A stretch of DNA of 64,000 nt from JAYVJH01 sp043777595. Its GTDB lineage: Bacteria; Bacteroidota; Bacteroidia; Cytophagales; Spirosomataceae. Of this stretch, positions 1-8,343 are shown in pieces. Position 1 is the stretch's first letter, and each line of letters begins with the position of its first letter. A program made the position numbers and the translations under genes. The notes under the pieces were generated by a model. It had not been told where the DNA came from, made no database searches, and saw only the letters and a list, made by a program, of their open reading frames with translations. The stretch lies in NCBI GenBank assembly GCA_043777595.1, contig JAYWHT010000089.1, positions 1-64,000 on the forward strand. The letters are read 5' to 3'.

Positions 1-182
1 AGAAGTTAATTCTGCGGGAAATTGCCGACCAAAAAACTACTAAACAAATCGCCGATGAGCATTTTATCAGCACCAAAACCGTAGAAAATCATCGTGCGAA
101 CATCTGTAAAAAACTCAATTTACACGGCAATAATAGTCTATTGAAATTTGCGATAAAAGTAAGCGAATCTTTGAAAGTTTGA
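1..182 (+). CDS. LuxR/NarL-type response regulator, C-terminal HTH domain (5' end outside window)
   Basis: Frame 3 is open from the window edge and ends with TGA at 180-182, giving 59 visible residues. They form a GerE/LuxR helix-turn-helix: 'REIADQKTTKQIADEHFIS' followed by the recognition-helix signature 'TKTVENHRANICKKLNL' and a tail on 'LLKFAIKVSESLKV'. This family binds DNA and usually sits behind a phosphorylated receiver domain, which would lie outside the window. The partner kinase and target genes cannot be seen. The family call is firm; whether a receiver domain is present is inference. Confidence 0.85.
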   Translation, partial: KLILREIADQKTTKQIADEHFISTKTVENHRANICKKLNLHGNNSLLKFAIKVSESLKV

Positions 183-279
183 GAACAGCCCAGTAGTCTA
201 ACAATAAATCAATTTCTTCATTATTTGGACTGAAATATTTAGGGCTTACGCAAGAGATGATCCTCTGATTTTTAAATCC

Positions 280-2394
280 TCACTTCAAAACCTGATAAAC
301 CACAAACGCTGATACGTACGCCAACACCGACATATAAATTAGCTGAATAATGGGCCATTTCCAGCCTTTGGTTTCTCGGTAAACTACCGCCAGCGTACTC
401 ATGCACATCATGGCAAAAACATAAAAAATCAACAACGAAAACGACAATGCAGGCGTATAAGTCGGACGGCCTGTCGCTGGGTTTACGTCCGACTTTAATC
501 GATTTTTGACGGTCGTAAAGTCGCCGTCGGCATCGCCAATGCTATAAATTGTAGAGATTGTACCCACAAAAACCTCTCTTGCCGCAAACGATGTGAGGAG
601 TGCGATGCCGATTTTCCAGTCGTAGCCGAGTGGCTTGATAGCTGGCTCAATAAACTTCCCAAAATGACCTGCATACGAGTATTCTAATTTTTTGGCGGCC
701 ATCAAGTCGTCTAATTTGTCGGGCGATAGCGTGCTATTTTCTTGTTTTATTTTGGCTTCAATCTCGGCAACGCTACCGTCAGGGCTATACGAAGCCAACA
801 CCCACAGTACTATCGAAATAGCAATAATAACCTTGCCTGCCCCTTGCACAAAGGACCGAACACCCTCCCAAACAGCTACCCCAACATTGCCCCAGCGAGG
901 TGTTTTGTAGGTGGGCATTTCCATAATAAAGTACCCTTTTTCGGTACTTTTCACAAAGCCTTTTAGCGCCCAAGCCGATAGTAATGCGCTGATTAGTCCC
1001 AAAAAATACAACCCAAACAGTGTGAGTGCCTGTAAGTTAAGAACGCCAAAAATAAAAGTATCTGGCACGACAAGCGCAATCAAGATAGTAAAAATAGGCA
1101 ACCGGGCCGAGCAACTCATGAGCGGTGTAACCATGATAGTCAGCAGTCGTTCTTTGCGATTGCTGATACTGCGAGTCGATAAAATGGCAGGAACGGCACA
1201 AGCCACACTCGATATAAGCGGCACAACACTGCGGCCATTTAGCCCAAACCGCCGCATGATTCTGTCCATTATTACCATCACCCGAGCCATATAGCCCGAC
1301 TCTTCGAGAAGCGACACGAGCAGAAACAAAAAAGCGATTTGTGGAATAAAAATCACGATGCCGCCTATGCCCGAAATCAGTCCTTCGGTCAGTAGTTTGG
1401 TGAGTTGGCTTTGGGGCAATGTTTGGGTAAGCCACGAGTTGAGAGCCGCCACACCACCATCAATCCAGTCCATGGGGTATTGTGCCAAACCAAAAACAGC
1501 CTGAAAAATAGCCAACAACACCAGCACAAATACCGCATAGCCGCCAACGGGGTGTAGTAGTATTTTGTCTAAACGTTGTGTCCAAATAGGTGTATCAATA
1601 GCCGTGGTGTTGGTTATTACGCCAGCCAAAAGCCCGTCAATGATGCCATGCCGCTCGATGGTTTCCTGAATCTGAAACTCTGTTTCTTTAAAATCGTATT
1701 TGTCAATCAGCGCATCTAATTTGGTTCGTTCTTTGGCCGACAAAAACGAAAAACTATCGTGTTGTTGTAAATAATGTAACGCCAAGTGGTTGTTAGTGAG
1801 CGCATATTCTGTTTTTGTTTCGTTTATTAAATCGGGAATGAGCGCAGCCACATCAAAATAATTAGCCTTCGGTTCTGGCTTATTTTGAATTATTTGTTCG
1901 ATGGCTTGCATCAAAAGTGGCTGGCCGCCACCTGTACGGGCATTGATTTTGACGACCGAAGCCGTGGTTTTCATGGCCAGTCTCACGGCATTGATTTGCT
2001 GGTTGGTGCGCTCGGCTACGTCGAGCATATTGAGGGCAATAATAACAGGCAAGCCCAAATCTCTGACTTCGGTGTAGAGCAACAGGCTACGTTTGAGATT
2101 GGCAGCATCGGCCACCAGCACCACTACATCTGGATAGTCGTCGCTGGCGGGGTTGGCCAACACATCGACCATCACACGCTCGTCTGGCGATTTGGCATAA
2201 AGGCTATACACCCCAGGAAAATCTATGATTGTAGCACTCGTTTTATCGCTTAGTTCCAAAACCCCCGAATGTTTTTCAACCGTAACGCCCGAAAAATTAC
2301 CCACTTTTTGCCGCAAGCCTGTCAGTTGATTAAACAACGACGATTTGCCGCTATTGGGGTTTCCGATGAGTGCTATTTTAAAAGTAGGTTTCAA
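280..2394 (-). CDS. feoB: Ferrous iron transport protein B (FeoB)
   Basis: A 704-residue inner-membrane Fe(II) transporter with an N-terminal GTP-binding domain. The G1 P-loop GNPNSGKS is at residues 11-18, the G3 motif DFPG follows near residue 59, and the G4 motif NMLD lies near residue 122. After a helical linker come the repeated membrane gate segments, including 'VACAVPAIL' and 'SFAAREVFVGT', typical of the family. Length is normal. FeoB takes up Fe(II) with help from FeoA. Here feoA (5019-5249, same strand) is upstream but is separated from feoB by a 2.5-kb restriction-modification-like gene. The start ATG lies 43 bp past the stop of that gene, so feoB may be co-transcribed with it. No FeoC is visible. 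Confidence 0.97.
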   Translation of the reverse strand: MKPTFKIALIGNPNSGKSSLFNQLTGLRQKVGNFSGVTVEKHSGVLELSDKTSATIIDFPGVYSLYAKSPDERVMVDVLANPASDDYPDVVVLVADAANLKRSLLLYTEVRDLGLPVIIALNMLDVAERTNQQINAVRLAMKTTASVVKINARTGGGQPLLMQAIEQIIQNKPEPKANYFDVAALIPDLINETKTEYALTNNHLALHYLQQHDSFSFLSAKERTKLDALIDKYDFKETEFQIQETIERHGIIDGLLAGVITNTTAIDTPIWTQRLDKILLHPVGGYAVFVLVLLAIFQAVFGLAQYPMDWIDGGVAALNSWLTQTLPQSQLTKLLTEGLISGIGGIVIFIPQIAFLFLLVSLLEESGYMARVMVIMDRIMRRFGLNGRSVVPLISSVACAVPAILSTRSISNRKERLLTIMVTPLMSCSARLPIFTILIALVVPDTFIFGVLNLQALTLFGLYFLGLISALLSAWALKGFVKSTEKGYFIMEMPTYKTPRWGNVGVAVWEGVRSFVQGAGKVIIAISIVLWVLASYSPDGSVAEIEAKIKQENSTLSPDKLDDLMAAKKLEYSYAGHFGKFIEPAIKPLGYDWKIGIALLTSFAAREVFVGTISTIYSIGDADGDFTTVKNRLKSDVNPATGRPTYTPALSFSLLIFYVFAMMCMSTLAVVYRETKGWKWPIIQLIYMSVLAYVSAFVVYQVLK

Positions 2395-2437
2395 GTCTTG
2401 ATTTTTAAGTAGTTGTGTATATAGTCTGGTGTTTTTG

Positions 2438-4954
2438 TTAGGCTTTCAAAAATTCGTATTCGTATATTTTCGGTTTTATTTTGTCGGCAAGCGTATTTAG
2501 TTGTTCTCGTAAGTCGGCAATTAGTGTTGTGTATTTTTCGTCAGTACTTTTGTTGTTCATTCGGCCTGTGGTGGGGTTTCGGCCCTGAAAGTACTCTCTG
2601 ATGTCATAAAAACTGGCGTTAGCATTATTGTCATTTTGAGAATGGTAATATTTCCACAGTTCACGCCCTGCATCAAAGACTGCCGTCGCTTCGGCTGAAA
2701 AAACCAGCTTAGAATTGACAACTTTTTGAAAGTTGTCAATTCTTTCTCTTTCGGCAGACAGCCCCAGAGTGGGAGTTTTTATTGTTTGGGTGTTTTGAGA
2801 AAACAAATCTGTTGTTTGTACTCCCCCTCTGGGGGCTGGAGGGCTTTTTATAAAATCTGTCATAAAACTACTTTCAAACTTTTCTTTGGCATTTACTTCT
2901 TGCTCGGTAAATGGAATCCAGTGGTTGATACCATCTGTTGCAGAAATTTTATTTTGACTGTTAAAAAGTGTAAAAGCCAAACAATCATTTTGAAACACCG
3001 TATCACGCTCCCAACCATCATTTGGGCGCAAAAATTGGTCTCGGTCGTTTAGCCACGTTGCTTTTATACAATGTCGCACAGAAAAGTACACACCAATTGA
3101 AATGAGTGTTTTATTGAAAATTGGCACTTTGGTATCGTGCACTTCATTATCTATTTTTGTTGCTAAATAAATATACTTTTGGTTTTGAAAATCGTTTCCT
3201 CTTGTACTCAATGTAGCGATTTCTGATTCGGTATTATTTTTATAGTAATTTGTAAGCCATTGGTTAATACTTTCGGGTAGTTCTCCATAAAATGTTTTAT
3301 TACCTTCTTTTATCCCGTTATTTTGAAATATCTGGCAATCAACACGTTTTATTTTTTGTTTTGTGTTGGTATCCCAAACTGTAAACCCTATTGGAAAAGA
3401 GCCTTTTACGTTATCAAAGCTGTCTGCTCTTACAACAAAACCACCCAAATATTTTGCCAAAAAGTATTCTTTGAATCTAATAAAATTAGTGCTTTGTATA
3501 AATTTCAGTGTTGAAAATTGTGCTAAAATCACATTTGGAATTTGGTCGTAAATTCTTTCCATAAATAAGGCAAACATTTCGTTGGAAGCACCATTGATTT
3601 TACTGCGATAAAACTCTCGTATTTTATTGTTTTTTGCTACACCCGATTTATTTTCGCCTGTACCAGTAACAGTTTTTGCAGAGGTTGCTTCCGCATACGG
3701 CGGATTGATATAAATGACCAGCTTTTTACGTTTATTTTTGTCATTGATAATATCCTGCAAGCCTTGTGGCAATTTGCTGAAATCGTCATTCAAAAAGTCG
3801 AACTGAAAAACGTGGTTTTCCAACAGGTTAGCACCGTGTTCTATGCGCTCGTGCATTACTTTTACATCGGCTTGGTCGAGCGTACTTGCCCATAAGTTAT
3901 ATTTGTTGGTCAGGCCAGCTAGCAGGTTACCCGTGCCAGCGGCGCAGTCCCAAACGTAATAGTCTTCTTGCCAGTTTTCGCCCAAATAGTCGGTCAAGTA
4001 TTTTTGAGATAACTCCACCCAAATACGAGGTGTAAAAAACGCCCCTTTTCGCTCTCTAATATCCTGCGGCACCAATAGGTCTCTACGCTCAATGATATAA
4101 TCTTGAAACGTTGTTAGTGGTGGGCGTTTGTATCGTTTCCAAAATTGCTGGTAGGTTTCTTTGTTTTTAAGGTTTATAGCCGCATCAAACATTTGCTTGA
4201 TGTTTTCTTTTGCAATTTTATATCCTTGATTCTGAAAAACCACAAACAAGCTATCTCTTATCGAGCTGTCGTCGTCTATTTTATTGGTGTCTTTGTCGTC
4301 CACAAAAAGGTCGGCCAAATAAAAATCGCTGTCTAAGATATTGGCTTTTTTGAGTTCGTCCCAATTAACGTCAATGTTGGGTTTAATGATGTCGAGCCAA
4401 CGCAAATAAATGGGTATAAAGTTATTTTTGTCAATCTTTATTTTGCTTGCTTCTGTTGCTTTTGCAATGTTATTGGCAATAAACGTTCTGAGGGCTGCCT
4501 CGTCTGTTTGATAATCGTAAACATAAGAATTTGATTGTAGCGTTACCTCAATTCTATCTTTTATGAGTTTAAACTCTTTGGTATCGTGGTTTGACGGTGT
4601 TACGTTCCAGTTAAAATCGTTCAAGTAAAAAATATCTTGAATACTGATGTAAGGCACAAAGGCGATTTTTCGGAAGTCAAATGCACCAATAAAAGCGGGT
4701 GGTAGTGTTTTGTCAAAAGTGCGGGCTTTACCGATTGTCAGTACCAATTGTACGAACATTGTAATAAGGTCAAAGTCGCCTGTTTTGGCTTCTGCCCATA
4801 GCAGGGGTATTCTTCCAAAAATACTATCTTGCTTTGGAAAAACCGTAAAATCTATATTTCCTAAAATTTCGGTTGTATCAAAGACATTAAACCAGTCCGC
4901 TCCAACCTTGTTTTTTAGTTCTTCTTCTCTTATATTTTTGTACTTCATTTTCAA
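2438..4954 (-). CDS. Single-chain (type IIG-like) restriction-modification enzyme / N6-adenine DNA methyltransferase
   Basis: An 838-residue protein. The N-terminal region has a PD-(D/E)XK-like nuclease signature: D35 in 'GNIDFTVF' and E55-A56-K57 in 'LLWAEAKTG'. A class I SAM-binding motif 'WDCAAGTGNLL' lies near residue 338, and the catalytic NPPY of N6-adenine methylases is at residues 417-420. Such fusions methylate and cleave DNA with one chain, and the C-terminal third usually contains the target-recognition region. The gene lies between feoA and feoB on the same strand, 64 bp after feoA and 43 bp before feoB. Residues near 700-740 ('SPPAPRGG...TPTLGL') are encoded by an in-frame palindromic repeat. 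The methyltransferase call is strong. Nuclease activity is inferred from the motif, and specificity is unknown. Confidence 0.88.
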   Translation of the reverse strand: MKMKYKNIREEELKNKVGADWFNVFDTTEILGNIDFTVFPKQDSIFGRIPLLWAEAKTGDFDLITMFVQLVLTIGKARTFDKTLPPAFIGAFDFRKIAFVPYISIQDIFYLNDFNWNVTPSNHDTKEFKLIKDRIEVTLQSNSYVYDYQTDEAALRTFIANNIAKATEASKIKIDKNNFIPIYLRWLDIIKPNIDVNWDELKKANILDSDFYLADLFVDDKDTNKIDDDSSIRDSLFVVFQNQGYKIAKENIKQMFDAAINLKNKETYQQFWKRYKRPPLTTFQDYIIERRDLLVPQDIRERKGAFFTPRIWVELSQKYLTDYLGENWQEDYYVWDCAAGTGNLLAGLTNKYNLWASTLDQADVKVMHERIEHGANLLENHVFQFDFLNDDFSKLPQGLQDIINDKNKRKKLVIYINPPYAEATSAKTVTGTGENKSGVAKNNKIREFYRSKINGASNEMFALFMERIYDQIPNVILAQFSTLKFIQSTNFIRFKEYFLAKYLGGFVVRADSFDNVKGSFPIGFTVWDTNTKQKIKRVDCQIFQNNGIKEGNKTFYGELPESINQWLTNYYKNNTESEIATLSTRGNDFQNQKYIYLATKIDNEVHDTKVPIFNKTLISIGVYFSVRHCIKATWLNDRDQFLRPNDGWERDTVFQNDCLAFTLFNSQNKISATDGINHWIPFTEQEVNAKEKFESSFMTDFIKSPPAPRGGVQTTDLFSQNTQTIKTPTLGLSAERERIDNFQKVVNSKLVFSAEATAVFDAGRELWKYYHSQNDNNANASFYDIREYFQGRNPTTGRMNNKSTDEKYTTLIADLREQLNTLADKIKPKIYEYEFLKA
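2712..2742. repeat. Perfect 14-bp inverted repeat inside the restriction-modification gene
   Basis: GAATTGACAACTTT and its exact reverse complement are separated by TTG, giving a 31-bp hairpin in coding sequence (residues 'ERIDNFQKVVNSK'). It directly adjoins the palindromic element at 2751-2849. It is not followed by a T tract in the gene's direction, so it is unlikely to be a terminator. Confidence 0.8.
2751..2849 (-). repeat. REP/MITE-like palindromic element inserted in frame in a coding sequence
   Basis: Read on the minus strand, the segment starts AAAAGCCCTCCAGCCCCC, then AGAGGGGGAGT. It ends with the imperfect inverse arm ACTCCCACTCTGGGGCTGTCTGCC. The arms bracket about 45 bp. It is translated as 'KSPPAPRGGVQTT...TPTLGLSAE', a low-complexity proline/glycine peptide unlike the rest of the protein. 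Elements of this form are widespread in Bacteroidota genomes (recalled, not searched). The reading frame is kept through the whole element. Confidence 0.7.
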
Positions 4955-5018
4955 TAAATGTGTTTCTATTTGGGAGATAAAGAATAGGTTGCCATGTGCA
5001 TTACAGACAACAAGGGTG

Positions 5019-5249
5019 CTATGGCGTTGTTACCAGTACCGTAGCGGCTTCGTCTCGGCGCATCCAGAGGCAGCAGCCACCTGTCATTTTTACACCCAGC
5101 GGGTCGCCAAGTGGTGCTATAAAATTGAGCGTAATGGCCGTACCTGGCAAGCAACCCATTTCCAGAAACCGCAACGAAAGCGTGGCATCGGTAAAACTAC
5201 TGATAATGGCATGCTCACCTTTTTGTAAGTCGGCTATGGTACGGTTCAT
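5019..5249 (-). CDS. feoA: FeoA family ferrous iron transport accessory protein
   Basis: A 76-residue SH3-like FeoA protein: 'IADLQKGEHAIISSF...LRFLEMGCLPGTAITLN...APLGDPLGVKMTGGCCLWMRRDEAATVLV'. The 'RFLEMGCLPGTAI' core and the 'GDP...G' strand are hallmarks. FeoA binds and supports FeoB at the membrane. The partner feoB is at 280-2394, displaced by the intervening methyltransferase gene, whereas the two are normally adjacent. It is the first gene of the reverse-strand feo unit. The threonine aldolase gene lies upstream on the same strand, so the promoter should be in 5250-5316. Confidence 0.93.
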   Translation of the reverse strand: MNRTIADLQKGEHAIISSFTDATLSLRFLEMGCLPGTAITLNFIAPLGDPLGVKMTGGCCLWMRRDEAATVLVTTP

Positions 5250-5316
5250 CTATTCTTATTTGGAATAATTTTAAACAAATACAAAGTACGGTGCATTTGC
5301 TGAATTTAACAAAAAA

Positions 5317-6348
5317 CTATTGGCTTAATTTTATGGTTTTCTCAAACTGTGCCAACTGCTCATCGCCAAAGTCGAGGTGTGTTACAAACCGTACCAAGTG
5401 CTTACCAAAAGTAACAGCCAAAATACCCTTGGTGGCCAACATACTAACGTAATCGGTAGCTAAAATGATTTCGGGCAACTGAAAAATAACGATATTAGTA
5501 TCAATCGGGTAAATATACTCGACTTCGGGGAGGGTTTTTAGCATTTGGCCAATGGCTCTGGCACGAGCGTGGTCGTCTCGGAGGCGATTGACGTGGTTGT
5601 CGAGGGCATAAATACCTGCGGCGGCCAGCATACCCGCTTGCCGCCAGCCGCCGCCCATGGCTTTTCGGGCTCTACGGGCTTGCCTAATAAAAGCCCCATT
5701 GCCCAACAACAACGACCCAACAGGGCAGCCTAAGCCTTTGGACAAACAGATACTAATCGAGTCAAAAACAGACCCATATTGCTGTGGCAGTTCGCCAGTT
5801 TCGACAAGGGCATTAAAAAGCCTCGCACCGTCTAAATGTAGCGGTAGGTGATTTTGAGTACAAATTGCTTTGATTTTCTGAATTTCGGCTATGTCATAAT
5901 AGCAACCTCCGCCTTTGTTTACCGTGTTTTCGAGCGATACCAAACTTGTTACAGCCGAATGCACATCGTTGGGGTTGTTGATGGCTTCTGCGACTTGCTT
6001 GGCTGTCAGTCGGCCTTTGTCGCCATCTAATAGTCTGACCGAACTTAGAGAATTGAGCGCAATGCCACCGCCTTCGTAAAGATAAATGTGCGAGAGTTTA
6101 TCACAAATTACCTCAGAGCCTGGGTGTGTATGGACTCTGATAGCAATCTGATTGGTCATGGTGCCAGAACTACAAAACAAAGCGGCTTCTGTACCAAATA
6201 TCGTAGCGGCTTTACTTTCGAGGGCATTTATGGTAGGGTCGTCGCCAAAAACATCATCGCCGAGCGGAGCCGCAAACATGGCTTCTCGCATGGCTGGTGT
6301 AGGTTGGGTTACGGTGTCTGAGCGTAAGTCTATTTTGGTCATTGGCAA
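5317..6348 (-). CDS. ltaE: Low-specificity L-threonine aldolase
   Basis: A 343-residue PLP enzyme of the beta-eliminating lyase family that cleaves L-threonine or L-allo-threonine to glycine and acetaldehyde in the cytosol. It opens with the conserved 'IDLRSDTVTQPTPAMREAM' and 'GDDVFGDDPT' segments. 'HLDGAR' at residues 171-176 binds the cofactor, and the Schiff-base lysine is K204 in 'LSKGLGCPVGS'. Length is typical. ATG 6348 is used; an internal ATG two codons later (MTKIDLRS) is equally plausible. It stands alone, with a 67-bp gap to feoA. Confidence 0.95.
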   Translation of the reverse strand: MPMTKIDLRSDTVTQPTPAMREAMFAAPLGDDVFGDDPTINALESKAATIFGTEAALFCSSGTMTNQIAIRVHTHPGSEVICDKLSHIYLYEGGGIALNSLSSVRLLDGDKGRLTAKQVAEAINNPNDVHSAVTSLVSLENTVNKGGGCYYDIAEIQKIKAICTQNHLPLHLDGARLFNALVETGELPQQYGSVFDSISICLSKGLGCPVGSLLLGNGAFIRQARRARKAMGGGWRQAGMLAAAGIYALDNHVNRLRDDHARARAIGQMLKTLPEVEYIYPIDTNIVIFQLPEIILATDYVSMLATKGILAVTFGKHLVRFVTHLDFGDEQLAQFEKTIKLSQ

Positions 6349-6617
6349 AGGGGCGTGAGTGGCGGTTAAAGTTTGTATATTATGTTTTTGAAACTAAGAT
6401 TAAGGCAACAAATGCAGAATAAAGTTGGTCTGATGTAAATTTTTGCTTCTCGTTGCCGAAATGTATTTTCATAGACTGTTTTGGGCATTGGTTTCATTGG
6501 GCAAATATAAACAAAAAAGGGCTTAATTGGGGCAGGGTAAGTAATTTGAGAAATAGTGGTGAATATTAGTTATTTTTGTGGCTTAGAAAAAGACATTCTT
6601 TATAAATTTACGATTTT

Positions 6618-6941
6618 ATGCAACCATTTGTTAAATAAATAGCCGAAGAGTTTAAAGTCGAATTACAAAAAATATATGGGGGTGATTTTGCCGAATTGAT
6701 TTTATTTGGCTCTTACTCAAAAGGTACATTCAACGAAGACTCTGATATTGATTTTGCTGTTGTTCTCAAAAATTTATCTGTTACCTCAACTTCAGAAATC
6801 TTTAAATTATCACCTTTCGTCAATGAATTAAGTTTAAAATATGGGCAAATGATAAGCCATTTTGAAGTTCCAATCAATAAATTACAAAATTCAAAATTAG
6901 GAATTTATCAAGAAATACGAAACGATGGCATCAGAATCTAA
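6618..6941 (+). pseudogene. MNT-type nucleotidyltransferase interrupted by an in-frame stop
   Basis: The minimal nucleotidyltransferase signature is clear: 'LILFGSYSKGTFNEDSDIDFAVV', the GSx(n)DxD active site, followed by a full C-terminus ending 'IYQEIRNDGIRI'. The only ATG in a sensible place is at 6618 (MQPFVK), but codon 7 is TAA (6636-6638). After the stop the same frame continues as 'IAEEFKVELQKIYGGDFAELILFGSYSKG', exactly the helix expected before the motif. The next possible start, TTG at 6696, would remove that helix. These proteins are usually antitoxins or AMPylating partners of HEPN toxins, but no HEPN gene follows. Likely an inactivated orphan. Confidence 0.75.
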
Positions 6942-7015
6942 CTCTTAATACAAAATACACAACAGTTTTATGAAGTGTCGTAACAGTATTTTGAAAATTT
7001 TATAACTCTCAAATA

Positions 7016-8302
7016 ATGTCCCCCAATATCCCCCAAACAAATCAAAAGCGAGTAGTCATAGTTGGTGCTGGCTTTGGTGGCCTCGAACTGGCACAACGAT
7101 TGGCTGGTTCTGACGACTTTCAGATTGTACTCATAGACCGCAACAATTATCATCAGTTTCAGCCGCTTTTTTATCAGGTCGCTATGGCGGGGCTTGAACC
7201 AAGCTCGATAGCTTTTCCGCTTCGTAAAGTATTTCAGTCGTACCTAAACGTCCATGTCAGAGTAACAAGCGTGAGCCATGTCGATACCGAAGCACAAACT
7301 GTCGAAACCGAAATCGGAACGATAGAATATGACTATTTGGTGTTGGCGATGGGAACAACGACCAATTTTTTTGGTATGCAAAACATCATCGACAACGCCC
7401 TGCCCATGAAGTCTGTAAGTGAAGCATTGGCGTTGAGAAACAGGCTTTTACAAAATTTTGAAGATGCGCTCGCTGCCGAAACCCTCGAAGAACGCCAAGG
7501 ACTGATGAATGTAGTAATAGTGGGTGGTGGGCCAACGGGTGTAGAAATTGCAGGTACGTTGGCCGAAATGAAACGACATATTTTACCAAAAGACTACCCC
7601 GAACTCAACTTTGACTCAATGCAGATTTACCTCTACGAATCGTCGTCGGAGGTCTTGGAGGTGATGTCAGATGAAGCATCGGCGGCGGCCAAAAAGTATT
7701 TGACCGACTTAGGCGTAAACCTGCGGCTGGGTATGCGAATAACAGACTTTGATGGCAAATATGCCACCACAAACAGCGGCGATAAGCTACGGGCCAATAA
7801 CCTGATTTGGGCGGCAGGTGTCAAAGCCAATGGTATAGAAGGTTTGCCTGTCGAGGCGTTTGGCCGAGCTGGGCGAATAAAAGTAAATGATTTTAACCAA
7901 ATTGAGGGCTTCAAAAATGTTTTTGCAGTTGGCGATTTGGCTCTGATGACTGCAGAAAAATACCCCAACGGCCACCCCCAATTAGCCCAGCCAGCCATTC
8001 AACAAGGGAAACTATTGGCCAAAAACCTCAAACTAATAGCCAATAACCAAACACCTAAACCATTCGTTTACAAAGACTTAGGTTCAATGGCGACAGTAGG
8101 CCGCAACTTAGCGGTGGTCGATTTGCCTTTCTGGAAATTTCAGGGCTTTTTTGCTTGGCTTACCTGGATGTTCGTGCATCTGATAGCGATAGTGGGTGTC
8201 AAAAACCGCCTGCTTATATTCATCAACTGGCTCTGGAACTATGTAACTTACGACCAGTCGCTGAGGTTGATTATTAAACCTAAGATTGATAAAAAGGTGT
8301 AA
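7016..8302 (+). CDS. ndh: Type II NADH dehydrogenase (NAD(P)/FAD-dependent oxidoreductase)
   Basis: A 428-residue flavoprotein with two Rossmann motifs: FAD-binding 'VVIVGAGFGGLELA' at residues 13-26 and NAD-binding 'VVIVGGGPTGVEIAGTLAE' near residue 165. The FAD motif 'FAVGDLA' lies near residue 300. The C-terminus has the hydrophobic segment 'FFAWLTWMFVHLIAIVG' that anchors NDH-2 enzymes to the membrane. It oxidises NADH and reduces quinone without pumping protons. It is monocistronic, preceded by the broken nucleotidyltransferase and followed by a pseudogene. Symbol by family. Confidence 0.93.
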   Translation: MSPNIPQTNQKRVVIVGAGFGGLELAQRLAGSDDFQIVLIDRNNYHQFQPLFYQVAMAGLEPSSIAFPLRKVFQSYLNVHVRVTSVSHVDTEAQTVETEIGTIEYDYLVLAMGTTTNFFGMQNIIDNALPMKSVSEALALRNRLLQNFEDALAAETLEERQGLMNVVIVGGGPTGVEIAGTLAEMKRHILPKDYPELNFDSMQIYLYESSSEVLEVMSDEASAAAKKYLTDLGVNLRLGMRITDFDGKYATTNSGDKLRANNLIWAAGVKANGIEGLPVEAFGRAGRIKVNDFNQIEGFKNVFAVGDLALMTAEKYPNGHPQLAQPAIQQGKLLAKNLKLIANNQTPKPFVYKDLGSMATVGRNLAVVDLPFWKFQGFFAWLTWMFVHLIAIVGVKNRLLIFINWLWNYVTYDQSLRLIIKPKIDKKV

Positions 8303-8343
8303 TAAGTGTTATCTTTGTTTAATAAACTTTAACGCTTACCACC

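Noticed and set aside
2557..3052. Small frames on both strands over the repeat in the restriction-modification gene
   Set aside because: They arise from the palindromic insert and the opposite strand of the methylase gene and show no domain.
4710..5228. 172-codon plus-strand frame over the feoA/methylase junction
   Set aside because: Antisense to two well-supported genes, with no family signal.
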